This document shows positions 34,225 through 42,817 of a DNA stretch of 64,000 nt, in pieces. The stretch covers positions 62,001-126,000 of the forward strand of contig NZ_OBDY01000005.1 in NCBI RefSeq assembly GCF_900215205.1, in the 5' to 3' direction. The notes beneath the pieces were generated by a model. The model had not been told where the DNA came from and did not search any database. It saw only the letters and a program-made list of their open reading frames with translations. This DNA comes from Paractinoplanes atraurantiacus. Its GTDB lineage: Bacteria > Actinomycetota > Actinomycetes > Mycobacteriales > Micromonosporaceae. Each line of letters begins with the position of its first letter. Positions within the stretch are counted from its first letter, which is position 1. Position numbers and translations under genes: made by a program.

Positions 34225-34566
34225 CCCCGCCCACAGCCTTAGACCCGGCAGCTCCCACGGCCCCTGAGCCTCGTCCGACCCAGCGCGATCCCGACCCTTC
34301 CGCGCCCCTGACCCTCGCCCTGCCTGGCGCGGCCCCTGATTCTCCGCGCCGACGGGCCTTGATCGCACGGTCTTTCGAGCTGCCTTGACCCCAGGCCGGT
34401 CTTGATCCTTTGTGACCGGCTTCTGCGGATCCCTCGGGCTCTCCCCTCACCATGCCAGGTTGATCTTGTTATCACCTTCGATTGCGGCTCATTGACAAAG
34501 AATCAGGAATTCAGTTTGCCTGATCAAAAACTGGCGCGGAACATGCGAGCCACGGGATAATTACTC
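34225..34566. other. Intergenic region, 342 bp
   Basis: No gene is seen. The first ~200 bp are GC-rich and Pro-codon-like but lack a supported frame. The last ~120 bp are notably AT-rich for this genome and contain TTGACA at 34492-34497 without a convincing -10 partner, and GATAAT at 34556-34561 five bases before the ATG of the following degenerate gene. Confidence 0.5.
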
Positions 34567-35643
34567 ATGGCACAGATGCAGTTTTTCAACCAAACAGAAC
34601 TAGCCACCATGCGTGACCCCACAAAGGCCCGAATTACTCCCCTGCGGGCGCACATTTCCGCCGCGAGCACAAGCGCCACCGCGATTGGGGCTTACAACAA
34701 CGCCACGCTCGAAAACTGCGGCACTTGAACGGCGATGAGCCACCCCAAGCGCCCCGAGCCGACTCCGAACGCCGTTCAGCCCCGCCTCCGCCTTCGCGTG
34801 CCCCCACGGATCGCAACACGGTCCGGCCAGGCTGGCTCCGCCAGGCCGGCGACGTGCCAGCCAAGCCCGATCGCGCAATCGTGCGCCCCAAAGTGCGGCT
34901 GGCCGCGACCGCCCCACGCGGAGACGCCGAGGCTGCGACCAGCCAAGCCCCGGTCACCAAGCCAAGTCAGAGTGCCGACGCCGAAGCCGCTGGCCAGACC
35001 ATCGACGCCAAAGTGGCAGGTCAGACCATCGACGTCAAAACGGCCGACCAGACCTTTGACGCCAAGGCGGCTGATCATCACGATTCCGCTGCGGCTCAGC
35101 AGGCTGCGGAGTCAACCGAGACGGGCCTAGTTGTCGGCAGGCAAGCCGCCGAGCCGCTTGCTTCAAGCGCACGGACCAAGGCGGAGCCAGACGGACGCCC
35201 ACGGGCGGCCGCAGCTTTGGACGCGGCCGAGCCTGCTGCGAGCGGCGGGGTTGAAGTCGCGTTCCGGCTGACGACAGACGGTCGATCTGGTGAGTCGAGG
35301 TGGGATACGACTGAGTTTATGGGCGACTGCAGGACCGCGGATAAGCCGATATTCGGCCGACATTACTTGAGAGAAACGGCTACTTCAAACGCAAATCCGG
35401 ATCGATTTCGCGCTCTTGGCAGACTCGACGGAAAGCCACCTGAAGGCTACCATGAGCGAGCTCATATTCGCGTCTCTGATCCAGCCTGCACAGTTCGGCG
35501 GCGTTGGCAATCCGCGCGTGTTCGAAGACCCCGGGGACGCGATTTCAGCGGCTCGGCGAATCGCCTGCACCGATAGTCCTGAGTCTCTCCGTTGGTTTGC
35601 TGGACTGCCGACCAGTTCGGGCGCGGGCCGCCCTGACGGCTGA
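34567..35643 (+). pseudogene. Degenerate gene of an actinomycete family (MRD...NYSP...FRREH type)
   Basis: The frame starting at ATG 34567 encodes MAQMQFFNQTELATMRDPTKAR. Meaning then continues in the -1 frame with NYSPAGAHFRREHKRHRDWG and LQQRHARKLRHLNGDEPP, matching from memory a family of short actinomycete proteins (MRDxTRxRNYSP...RREHERHRAWG). A one-base deletion at about 34630 (GCCCG^AATTAC) accounts for this. The shifted frame continues with a Pro/Ala-rich tail and a 27-bp repeat to 35576. A second shift near 35390-35410 may link to a frame (RIDFALLADSTESHLKATMS) ending at 35643. The later part is uncertain. Confidence 0.55.
34977..35084 (+). repeat. In-frame 27-bp tandem repeat, four units
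   Basis: Four 27-bp units encode nine-residue motifs (DAEAAGQTI, DAKVAGQTI, DVKTADQTF, DAKAADHHD) in the degenerate gene's variable region. Confidence 0.7.
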
Positions 35644-35671
35644 AGGCTGGCCGCCGGCGTCGGGGAAGGGG

Positions 35672-37525
35672 CTACGACAGGGTGAAGAAAGCTCGGCCGG
35701 CCAGGCCGAGGCCTACCAGGACGATCAAGGCTGCGGTGAGGGGCTGGGCAATGGCGCGCCAGCGGGTGAAGAGGGAGGAGTGGCGTTCCAGGCGATCGCG
35801 CAGGCGTAGCAGCAGGAGGCCGGCGGCGGTCAATGTGGCGGCCATTCCTATGCCGTAGGCGAGAACCAGCAGAACGCCGAAGATCGTTCGGCCCAAGGCG
35901 GCTGCGCCCAGCAGGACGATCAGCGCGGATGGGCTGGGGACCAAGCCGCCGGCTACACCGAGGCCCGCGATGCTCCACCTGCTTGGCCGGTGGTCATGAG
36001 CGGCCGCGGCCTTAGGACTGTGGCTGTGGCCGTGTTCGAGGACATAGTGGCGGGCCACGCCGTGGACATCGCCGTGGGCGTGGACGTGCCTGTCGCCGTG
36101 GGCGTGGGCGTTGACGTCGCCGTGGGCGTGGTCGTGGGCGTGGGCGTCACCGTGGGCGTGGGGTTGGCTGTCGCCGTGGGCGTGGGCGTGGGCGTCGCCG
36201 TGGGCGGGGGCGTCGTTGTGGACGAGGGTGTGGTGGTGGGTCAGGGCGAAGTCGTGAGTTGGTGCGGTGTCATGGCTGTGGGCGTGGGGCTCGGTTGTGT
36301 GCGCGATGTCGTGGTCGTGGTTGTGGTGGGCGGTGAGCGCTCGGCCATTAACCAGCGCGACGTCGTGGGTGTGGGCTACGGCTTGGGTGGGCTCGGCGTC
36401 GCGGTCGACATTGTGGGCTGGGGCGGCGCTGTGGGAGTGGGGTGCGGCGGCGCTGTGGGAGTGGGGTACAGCGGCGCTGTGGGGTGGATCGTGGGGGTGG
36501 TTGTGCTTGGAGGGCTGGGTGTGAGGGTGGGCGTGGGTGTGGTGGTGGGCTGTGTGGCGGCGGATGGCGGGGATCAAGGTGGCCAGGCCTACCAAGGTGA
36601 CCAGGATGCCGCTGGCCAAGCCCAAATAGGAGAGGACTGTTTCGCCGGCTATTCCTGAGGCTGTGGTCAGCAGTAGGCCCAGTGCCAGCACGCCCGCCGT
36701 GTGGGTGAAAGTCACTGTGGCGCCCACCAGGATGGCGTCTCGGGGGCGGCCTCTGCTACCGGCCAAGTAAGCCGCCATTACGGTCTTTCCGTGGCCCGGT
36801 AGGGCGGCGTGGGCGGCGCCCAACAGCAACGAAAGCAAGACTGCCAGGAAACCCACCAAAGGCGTTATGCGGTTGCCTATCAAGTCTTCCAAGTGGCGCT
36901 CGGCGGACGCCAGGAACGACGGTGTGCCGGTGCTCGCCGGAGCGGCCGTGGGAATGGTGGCCGAGGAGGTGCCGGGGGCGGCGGTGAACGAGGCCGTCCG
37001 TACGTCCGAAGGGGACGTCAGCAGGTCCCTCGGGTAGTCGCGGAGTTCGTTGCTGGGGCTGGTCGTGGGTAGCGGGGAACCAGTCAACGCTATGCCGCTG
37101 CCCGAGGCGGACAGCTCGCGCCAGCCGATTCGGTCGTCTCGGAAGCGGTTCGTGACCTCTATGCGGGTGGGGGTGTCCAAGGTCGTCCTAGCGGTCAAGT
37201 GGCATGTCAGGCGGCTGGTCTGCAAGCCGCCGGCGCCCTTGGTGAACGTCAGCGACGAATCGGTGATCGTCCAGGGGACCTGTGTGCCGGAAACCTCGAC
37301 CACCAGCGCCTGTGCTGCCTCGTCGCAAGTGGCGGGTGGGTCCTGCAGGGTGGGCAGCTCGGCCAGGTCGGCCACGGCCACGGCGTCTATGCGGTCGGGG
37401 TGCAAGGTCAGGCCGGCGTAACGGTTCACCGAGAAGTTGCCCAGCGGGTGGGCGGCCGCGGGGGCCGACGGCAAGGCCGCGAAGGCCACTGCGGCCAGGG
37501 CCGCTGACAGGAGTGTGCGTTTCAC
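35672..37525 (-). CDS. NicO/RcnA-like metal transporter with a very histidine-rich loop
   Basis: This 617-residue protein starts with a signal peptide (MKRTLLSAALAAVAFAALPSAPAAAH) and an extracytoplasmic beta-rich domain of about 160 residues with conserved cysteines. A membrane domain follows, with the nickel/cobalt-transporter-like stretch GAAHAALPGHGKTVMAAYLAG. Between membrane helices lies a loop of ~185 residues (about 322-508) packed with HAHGD, HSHSAA and HDH repeats. The GTG overlaps the TPR gene stop as GTGA. It probably exports or imports Ni2+, Co2+ or Zn2+, with the loop as metal buffer. It is the last gene of the DUF4331-TPR-NicO operon. Confidence 0.85.
   Translation of the reverse strand: MKRTLLSAALAAVAFAALPSAPAAAHPLGNFSVNRYAGLTLHPDRIDAVAVADLAELPTLQDPPATCDEAAQALVVEVSGTQVPWTITDSSLTFTKGAGGLQTSRLTCHLTARTTLDTPTRIEVTNRFRDDRIGWRELSASGSGIALTGSPLPTTSPSNELRDYPRDLLTSPSDVRTASFTAAPGTSSATIPTAAPASTGTPSFLASAERHLEDLIGNRITPLVGFLAVLLSLLLGAAHAALPGHGKTVMAAYLAGSRGRPRDAILVGATVTFTHTAGVLALGLLLTTASGIAGETVLSYLGLASGILVTLVGLATLIPAIRRHTAHHHTHAHPHTQPSKHNHPHDPPHSAAVPHSHSAAAPHSHSAAPAHNVDRDAEPTQAVAHTHDVALVNGRALTAHHNHDHDIAHTTEPHAHSHDTAPTHDFALTHHHTLVHNDAPAHGDAHAHAHGDSQPHAHGDAHAHDHAHGDVNAHAHGDRHVHAHGDVHGVARHYVLEHGHSHSPKAAAAHDHRPSRWSIAGLGVAGGLVPSPSALIVLLGAAALGRTIFGVLLVLAYGIGMAATLTAAGLLLLRLRDRLERHSSLFTRWRAIAQPLTAALIVLVGLGLAGRAFFTLS
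36000..36560 (-). repeat. Histidine-codon-rich low-complexity array
   Basis: The NicO coding strand here is dominated by CAC/CAT, GCC and GAC codons in imperfect repeats of 6, 12 and 18 bp. The plus strand is correspondingly G-rich (GTGGGCGTGGGCGT), so it may form G-quadruplex-like structures and be prone to slippage. Confidence 0.75.
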
Positions 37526-38814
37526 CGCTGGGCCTCCAAGGCGGACAACGCCCGGGCCGCGTTCGGGGCGTCGGTGGGCGAGAAGTACGGGTTCAAGGAA
37601 CGGGTGCGGCGTAGCTCCGTAAGAGCCGTGGCGCGGTCGCCCAACTGCAAGGCGATCAAAGCTCGGTGATACGCGTACGAAGCGTTGTGCGGGCTCGCGG
37701 TGGTGGCTTTCGTCGCGTACGGAAGGGCCTCGCGGTCGCGGCCGGCCGCGTGCAGGGACTGGGCCAGAACGTCGGCCACCTCGGCGAACGGGCGGCGGCG
37801 CCACTCGGACCGGGCGGCGGCCACCGCCTCGCGGGCGTCGCCGGTGGCCAAGGCCAGCTGGGCGGCGGTCAGGTCGTCGCGGCCGCCGTTGGCCACGAAG
37901 ACGCGGTGGGCGGCCTGGGCCAAGGTCAACTGGCGGGTGGCGTCGGGCTCGCGGCCGTCCAGGCGCAGCACCGAGGCGTACTCCATAAGGGTTTCCGGGG
38001 TGGGGGTTCGGGCGGCGATCGCGCGCAGATCGGCGACGGCGGCGCCCAGGTCGCCGGTGGCGGCGGCGACTCGGGCCCGGCCGCGCAGCAGGGGCTGATA
38101 GTCGGGGGCGGCGGCCAGACCGGCCGCATACTCGGCGCCGGCGGACTTCAGGTCGCCTTGGGCCAGCGCCAGGTCGCCCAGCTGGGTGCGGCAGAAAGCG
38201 ACGTCGGCCGGATCGACGGCGGCGTCCAGGGCGCGCCGCATCAGGCCGGCGGCCTCGGGAAGCCGGCCGCGCTGCTCCAGGTCGTACGAGGCTCGGGCGT
38301 ACGCGGCCAGGCCGGGGCGCAGGTCGAGCATGTGCTGGATGGCCGCGGTGGCCTCGGCGGGGCGGCCCAGTTGCGTCTCGGCGTCGGCCAGGACCCCGTA
38401 CGCGTCGGCCGAAAAGGTGTTGATCTTCAGGGCTTCGCGGGCGAAGGAGCGGGCGGCGGTGAAGTCGTGGCGGGCGTTGGCGAGAGCGCCGAGGCCGGTC
38501 AGCGCGTCCGGGTTGTCCTTCGGGCGTACCGAAAGGGAGCGGCGCAACGCGGCCTCGGCCATCGGGTAACGGCTGGGGTCGGCGCTGACCCGGGCCTGTT
38601 CGACATAGGCAAGACCTAATTCGGCCCACGTACGGTGATCCCGCGGCACCTTGCGAAGTCGTTGCTGGGCCTGGGAAACGGTCTGCGCCAAGCGGTCGGC
38701 GCGAACCACGGCGGCGGCCGGCGCGGGAGGTGCGGGTGTCCCCCGCAGTCCGAAGATCGCGCCCACGGCGAGCAGGGCGATCGCGGCGAGAGCAACGGTG
38801 ACGGCTCTTCTCAT
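37522..38814 (-). CDS. Tetratricopeptide-repeat lipoprotein-like or membrane-anchored protein
   Basis: This 430-residue protein has an N-terminal hydrophobic anchor or signal (MRRAVTVALAAIALLAVGAIFG) followed by about ten TPR motifs (NPDALTGLGALANARHDFTAARSFAREALKINTFSADAYG and similar). It likely lies outside the membrane as a scaffold. I chose ATG 38814 because it produces the signal and lies 17 bp after the DUF4331 stop; a longer frame would overlap that gene. Its stop overlaps the NicO start. Scaffold and transporter in one operon suggest a surface metal-handling complex. Confidence 0.8.
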   Translation of the reverse strand: MRRAVTVALAAIALLAVGAIFGLRGTPAPPAPAAAVVRADRLAQTVSQAQQRLRKVPRDHRTWAELGLAYVEQARVSADPSRYPMAEAALRRSLSVRPKDNPDALTGLGALANARHDFTAARSFAREALKINTFSADAYGVLADAETQLGRPAEATAAIQHMLDLRPGLAAYARASYDLEQRGRLPEAAGLMRRALDAAVDPADVAFCRTQLGDLALAQGDLKSAGAEYAAGLAAAPDYQPLLRGRARVAAATGDLGAAVADLRAIAARTPTPETLMEYASVLRLDGREPDATRQLTLAQAAHRVFVANGGRDDLTAAQLALATGDAREAVAAARSEWRRRPFAEVADVLAQSLHAAGRDREALPYATKATTASPHNASYAYHRALIALQLGDRATALTELRRTRSLNPYFSPTDAPNAARALSALEAQR

Positions 38815-38831
38815 GGGGAACACCCGCGTCC

Positions 38832-40469
38832 TCAGAACAGGATCGTGTCGTCGTCGGACGATGGGCGGGCCAGCCGCCGGCGTCGCATCAGCCACCAGAC
38901 CGTGAGCATCGTGACCAGGGCGACGGCACCGAGGACTCCACCCAGAACGGCGGACGAGTTGCTCAGCCCGGCGGAAGCAGCAGCCGGCGTGAGATCGGGT
39001 GCCGGCTCCTCGCTGGGCTCATCCGAGGGACTGGGGTCGACGGCGGCGGCGGGGGCCGCCTTACGGTCCGCGTTGACAGCTCCCTGGTTCGGCAACGCTA
39101 CGTACGGGAAAACGTCTCCGAAAGCGTTGTCGTTCGCGTCCACCTTGTCACCGTCGGCGAGCGCGTCGACCAGCTTGCCGCTCTGCGCCGCGCCCTCGAC
39201 CGCCTGCAACGAGATGTCCAGGACGTCGTCGGTCAGCCGGCGTCCGTTCGGGAAGCCCTGCAGATCCTTCGCCAGCACACCGAGCCTCTCGGGCTGCGCG
39301 CTGACCGGGACGCCCAGGTTGAGCCGCAGCATCTCCGACGGGCGGAACCGCTTGGCGTCGACGTCCTTGTTGTTGAGCTGCGAGTTCAGGTCCGCCTTGA
39401 TCGGTCCGCCGGCCTTCGTCGTGATGCCGGTCAGATAGATCTCCACCAGGTCGTTGCGCGGAGTGGGCGGCGCCTTGACCTTGTAGATGCCCTCGATCAG
39501 CTTCGGCAGCTCCGGATCGGTGACCCGCTTGACCACCTGCGGGATACCGGCGTCCTTGTCCGGCGAGATCGAGTTGAAGGCGTCCTTCAGGCCGGCCGGC
39601 ACCACGACCTCGTTCACCAGAGGGTTACCGAGCCGGGACACCTGCACCCGGTCGTCGCCGATGGTGGCGTCACCCGACGACATGCGGTAGCGGTTGCGCT
39701 CGGTGGTCGTCCAGACGCCGATCACCGGGTTGCGCTGGGCGTCGCCCTTGAGCGCGACGTCCTTGAACGGCACCTGAATGGCCAGACTGTTGACGTTGTA
39801 GCCGGCCAGCGTGTCGTTCCCACGCTCGCTGAGGTCACCCCCGTACAGCGAATCGAAGACCTCGAGGTCGAGGAAGAACGGATCGTCGGCCTGGCCGGCG
39901 AACAACTTCCAACCCCCCTTCAGTTGTACGGTCGCCTGGTCGCGCAGCTTCTTGTAGTCCGGCATGGAGGCCGCGCCGATCCGGGAGGGCGCCACGGGCG
40001 CGTCGCTGATCCGGGTCTTGAACGGCTCGCCGTCGAAGGACGACTCGAGGGTGTACGTCTGCTTGAAGAGCAGGTTCTTGTCGTCGAGCGAGGTCACCGG
40101 ACCGTTGTTGTAGAGGAACGTCTTGTTCCCCCGCTTGTCGACGTTCTTGAAGGTCCACCGGAAGACGGCGTCCGGCTTGGCGTCGCCGTCGCTGTCGACG
40201 TTGATGCGATAGGCGGCGTCGGTGGCGAACGGGTAGAAGTTGGGCCCGCCGTCGGGCTCCTCGAACGGGATCCAGTTGGCGATCATCGTGACGTATCCCG
40301 GGCGGTCCGGGCTGACGAAGGCGTACAGGTCGGTGTTGTCCGCCGCCGGGTCGCTGGCGATGAGCGGCGCCTCCCGGTGGCTGGACGCCGTGGAGGCACC
40401 GGGCCCGAGGGCCGTGAGCGACACGACGAGTACCGCGGCGCCGGTCGCCGCCAGAGATCGTTTGATCAT
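38832..40469 (-). CDS. DUF4331-family exported protein
   Basis: This 545-residue protein has a signal peptide (MIKRSLAATGAAVLVVSLTALGPGAS), the family hallmark SSHREAPLIASDPAADNTDLYAFVSPD, a long beta-rich domain, a Pro/Ala/Glu stalk, and a C-terminal transmembrane helix with an RRRRLARP tail. It should be anchored on the outer face of the membrane. A GGAGGGGGAACA ribosome-binding site fixes the start. DUF4331 has no established biochemical function. Here it leads an operon with a TPR protein and a NicO-type metal transporter, which argues for a role in metal or cofactor handling. Confidence 0.88.
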   Translation of the reverse strand: MIKRSLAATGAAVLVVSLTALGPGASTASSHREAPLIASDPAADNTDLYAFVSPDRPGYVTMIANWIPFEEPDGGPNFYPFATDAAYRINVDSDGDAKPDAVFRWTFKNVDKRGNKTFLYNNGPVTSLDDKNLLFKQTYTLESSFDGEPFKTRISDAPVAPSRIGAASMPDYKKLRDQATVQLKGGWKLFAGQADDPFFLDLEVFDSLYGGDLSERGNDTLAGYNVNSLAIQVPFKDVALKGDAQRNPVIGVWTTTERNRYRMSSGDATIGDDRVQVSRLGNPLVNEVVVPAGLKDAFNSISPDKDAGIPQVVKRVTDPELPKLIEGIYKVKAPPTPRNDLVEIYLTGITTKAGGPIKADLNSQLNNKDVDAKRFRPSEMLRLNLGVPVSAQPERLGVLAKDLQGFPNGRRLTDDVLDISLQAVEGAAQSGKLVDALADGDKVDANDNAFGDVFPYVALPNQGAVNADRKAAPAAAVDPSPSDEPSEEPAPDLTPAAASAGLSNSSAVLGGVLGAVALVTMLTVWWLMRRRRLARPSSDDDTILF

Positions 40470-40582
40470 TGTTCCCCCTCCAGTGTCAGGAGAGGTTCGG
40501 CGTCCGCCGGCCATCGGATGGGTTCTGTCGGCAAAGTGGCACGATCGCCGTGTCTGATCATTTCTGTTCTTCTCAGTACGGC

Positions 40583-42187
40583 GTGACCGGGGCCGACCGG
40601 AAGGGTGTGTTCCAGAACCTACGGGTGGCTCAGAAGCTGATCGTCGCCTTCGGCGTGGTGTGCGCCCTGACCGTCATCGTGGGTGTCGTCGGCATCCTGC
40701 GGTTGCGCGAGACGAACGAGCACACCGAAGCGATGTACCGGAACAACCTGCTGGCCATCGCGTACGCCGGTGAGACCAAGGCCGATCTGGTCCTGATCCG
40801 CTTCAGCCTGACCAATCTGCTGATCTCGACCACGGCTGCGGCCAAGGCGAAGGTGCAGACCCAGATGAAGCAGTACGACGACGCCCTGGACAAGGAGTGG
40901 GCCGCGTATCAGGCCACCGGCGTCGAGGGCCGCGAGTCGCAGGTCAAGGCCTTCACCGACAACCTGGCCACCTATCGCGACGTCCGCGACACGCAGCTGC
41001 TGCCGCTGGCCCTGGCCGGCGAGTCCGCCCAGTTCGTGAAGGTGCGCACGGCCAACGCCGACGCCGCGATCACGACGATGATGGACGCGCTCGATGAGAT
41101 CGGGGACATCGAGGCGAACGCGGCCGCCGCGTCGATGGCCGATTCCCAGAAGTCCAGCGACCGGGCCGAGCTGCTGATGATCGGTCTGATCATCGCGGCC
41201 GTGCTGCTCTCCGGGCTGATCGTCTTCGTGGTCAGCCGGGCCATCGCGGGACCGGCCCGGCGTACGGTCGCCGTGCTGGCCGAGCTGGCCAAGGGTGTCC
41301 TGGATCAGCGGATGGAGGTGCGCGGCCGGGACGAGATGGGCCAGATGGGCGAGTCGCTGAACACCGCCATGGAACGGCTGTCGACCGCCATGCGGGAGAT
41401 CGGTGTCAACGTGGAGACGCTGGCCTCGTCGTCGGAGGAGCTGTCGGCGGTGGCCACGTCGGTAAACGACTCGGCCCGGCTGTCGGCGGCGCAGGCGCAG
41501 GGCGCCTCGTCGGCGTCCGAGCAGATCAGCGTCAACATCTCGACCATCGCGGCCGGCTCGGAGGAGATCGGCGCCTCGATCGCCGAGATCGCCCGGTCGA
41601 CCTCCAGCGCCGCGGCGGTGGCGGCGGGCGCGGTCACCACGACGGCCGGCGCCCGCGAGATCCTCGACAAGCTCGGCGCCTCGTCGGCCGAGATCGACGA
41701 CGTGGTCAAGCTGATCACCAGCATCGCCGAGCAGACGAACCTGCTCGCGCTGAACGCGACGATCGAGGCGGCCCGGGCGGGCGAGATGGGCAAGGGCTTC
41801 GCGGTGGTCGCGTCCGAGGTCAAGGACCTGGCTCAGGAGACGGCACGGGCCACCGAGGACATCTCGACCCGGGTCTCGGCCATCCAGGCCGACTCCCAGT
41901 CGGCGGTGGTCGCGATCAACGCGATCAGCGAGGTCATCCAGCAGATCAACGACACCCAGACGGCGATCGCGGCCGCGGTCGAGGAGCAGACCGCGACCAC
42001 GGCCGAGATGAGCCGCAACGTGGCCGAGGTCGCGGCGGGCTCGGCCGAGATCAGCGCCAACGTCAGCGGCGTGGCCCAGGCGGCGTCCGAGACGACCAGC
42101 GCCGCCGCCAACGCCGAGCAGACCTCAGTCGACCTGGCCCGCGTCGCCGGCGACCTGCAGACCAACCTCGGCCGTTTCCGTTACTGA
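40583..42187 (+). CDS. Methyl-accepting chemotaxis protein
   Basis: This membrane chemoreceptor of about 534 residues has a first transmembrane helix (LIVAFGVVCALTVIVGVVGIL), a four-helix-bundle periplasmic-type sensor (~155 residues), a second helix (MIGLIIAAVLLSGLIVFVVS), a HAMP domain, and a long signalling hairpin with the conserved tip EQTNLLALNATIEAARAGEMG. The start is uncertain: GTG codons at 40550, 40583 and 40607 are all possible, and none has a strong ribosome-binding site. Presence of a chemoreceptor implies a flagellated stage such as motile spores. The ligand is unknown. Its end overlaps the convergent TetR gene by 63 bp. Confidence 0.9.
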   Translation: MTGADRKGVFQNLRVAQKLIVAFGVVCALTVIVGVVGILRLRETNEHTEAMYRNNLLAIAYAGETKADLVLIRFSLTNLLISTTAAAKAKVQTQMKQYDDALDKEWAAYQATGVEGRESQVKAFTDNLATYRDVRDTQLLPLALAGESAQFVKVRTANADAAITTMMDALDEIGDIEANAAAASMADSQKSSDRAELLMIGLIIAAVLLSGLIVFVVSRAIAGPARRTVAVLAELAKGVLDQRMEVRGRDEMGQMGESLNTAMERLSTAMREIGVNVETLASSSEELSAVATSVNDSARLSAAQAQGASSASEQISVNISTIAAGSEEIGASIAEIARSTSSAAAVAAGAVTTTAGAREILDKLGASSAEIDDVVKLITSIAEQTNLLALNATIEAARAGEMGKGFAVVASEVKDLAQETARATEDISTRVSAIQADSQSAVVAINAISEVIQQINDTQTAIAAAVEEQTATTAEMSRNVAEVAAGSAEISANVSGVAQAASETTSAAANAEQTSVDLARVAGDLQTNLGRFRY

Positions 42188-42742
42188 TCCGGTCAGGTAA
42201 TGCCGCACGGCCGGCGCGGTCCAGGCGACCACGTCGGCCCGCTCCATGGCGACGATGGGCGGCAGCCGCAGCACGTAGCGGCACAGGGCGAGCCCGAGGA
42301 TCTGCGACGCCACGAGCCCCGCCCGCACCTGCGGCCGATCGGGTGAGAGCCGCTCGGCGACCGGCACGAGCTGGGCCGCGAAGATCTCGCGCATGCGCTC
42401 GGCCGCGGCCGGGTTGGTCACGCCGGCGCGGAGCAGGGCCATCAGCGTCTCGTCGCCCTCCCAGCGCTCGAGGAAGTGCCCGACGAGCAATTCAGAGGCT
42501 TGATCGGGGTGTACGCCGGTGAGCGCGGGCAGGCGCAGGTCGAACTCGGCCGCGGCCGCGAATAGGCGCTCCTTGTTGCCGTAGTACCGCATGACCATCG
42601 AGGGGTCGATGTTGGCGTCGGCCGCGATGGCCCGAATGGTGGCCCGCTCGTACCCGTCGGCGGCGAACCGCTCCCGGGCCGCCCGCAGGATGGCCGCCCG
42701 GGTGCCGTCGGAGCGGCGCGGTGGTTGCCGGTTCTCGCTCAT
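42125..42742 (-). CDS. TetR-family regulator of the FAD monooxygenase
   Basis: This 205-residue repressor has an N-terminal HTH (AARERFAADGYERATIRAIAADANIDPSMVMRYYGNKERLF) and a ligand-binding C-terminal region. Its last 21 codons overlap the convergent chemoreceptor gene by 63 bp. It diverges from the FAD monooxygenase across 62 bp filled with GCCAACA half-sites, so it almost certainly represses both. A TACGCT box seven bases before its ATG suggests a leaderless mRNA. Confidence 0.9.
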   Translation of the reverse strand: MSENRQPPRRSDGTRAAILRAARERFAADGYERATIRAIAADANIDPSMVMRYYGNKERLFAAAAEFDLRLPALTGVHPDQASELLVGHFLERWEGDETLMALLRAGVTNPAAAERMREIFAAQLVPVAERLSPDRPQVRAGLVASQILGLALCRYVLRLPPIVAMERADVVAWTAPAVRHYLTGSVTETAEVGLQVAGDAGQVD

Positions 42743-42749
42743 GCCAACA

Positions 42750-42755
42750 AGCGTA
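42750..42755 (-). promoter_or_regulatory. -10 element (TACGCT) of the TetR gene, leaderless type
   Basis: On the minus strand TACGCT is followed by seven bases and the ATG. GCCAACA half-sites flank it on both sides. Confidence 0.4.
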
Positions 42756-42767
42756 GGCCAACACCTG

Positions 42768-42797
42768 TTGACTCCGCCATCCGCCCGGGCTTATCTT
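42768..42797 (+). promoter_or_regulatory. Leaderless promoter of the FAD monooxygenase (TTGACT-18 bp-TATCTT)
   Basis: TTGACT (42768-42773) and TATCTT (42792-42797) are spaced 18 bp apart, and the ATG is seven bases after the -10 box. This is the clearest sigma-70-type leaderless promoter in the window. Confidence 0.6.
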
Positions 42798-42817
42798 TGC
42801 CAACATGCGTTGGCAAA
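42796..42817. promoter_or_regulatory. TetR operator overlapping the start codon
   Basis: Nine-base perfect arms (TTTGCCAAC and GTTGGCAAA) flank ATGC, so the start codon of the monooxygenase lies at the palindrome centre. Further half-sites (CAACACCTGTTG at 42760-42771, GCCAACA at 42743) cover the divergent promoter. Confidence 0.7.

Noticed and set aside
34600..34960. Minus-strand ORFs over the degenerate gene
   Set aside because: Arg/Gly-rich translations; the plus-strand frames contain a recognisable conserved block instead.
36000..36560. CRISPR-like or minisatellite array
   Set aside because: The repeats are imperfect, lack spacers and are entirely explained by His/Ala/Gly/Asp codons of the NicO loop.
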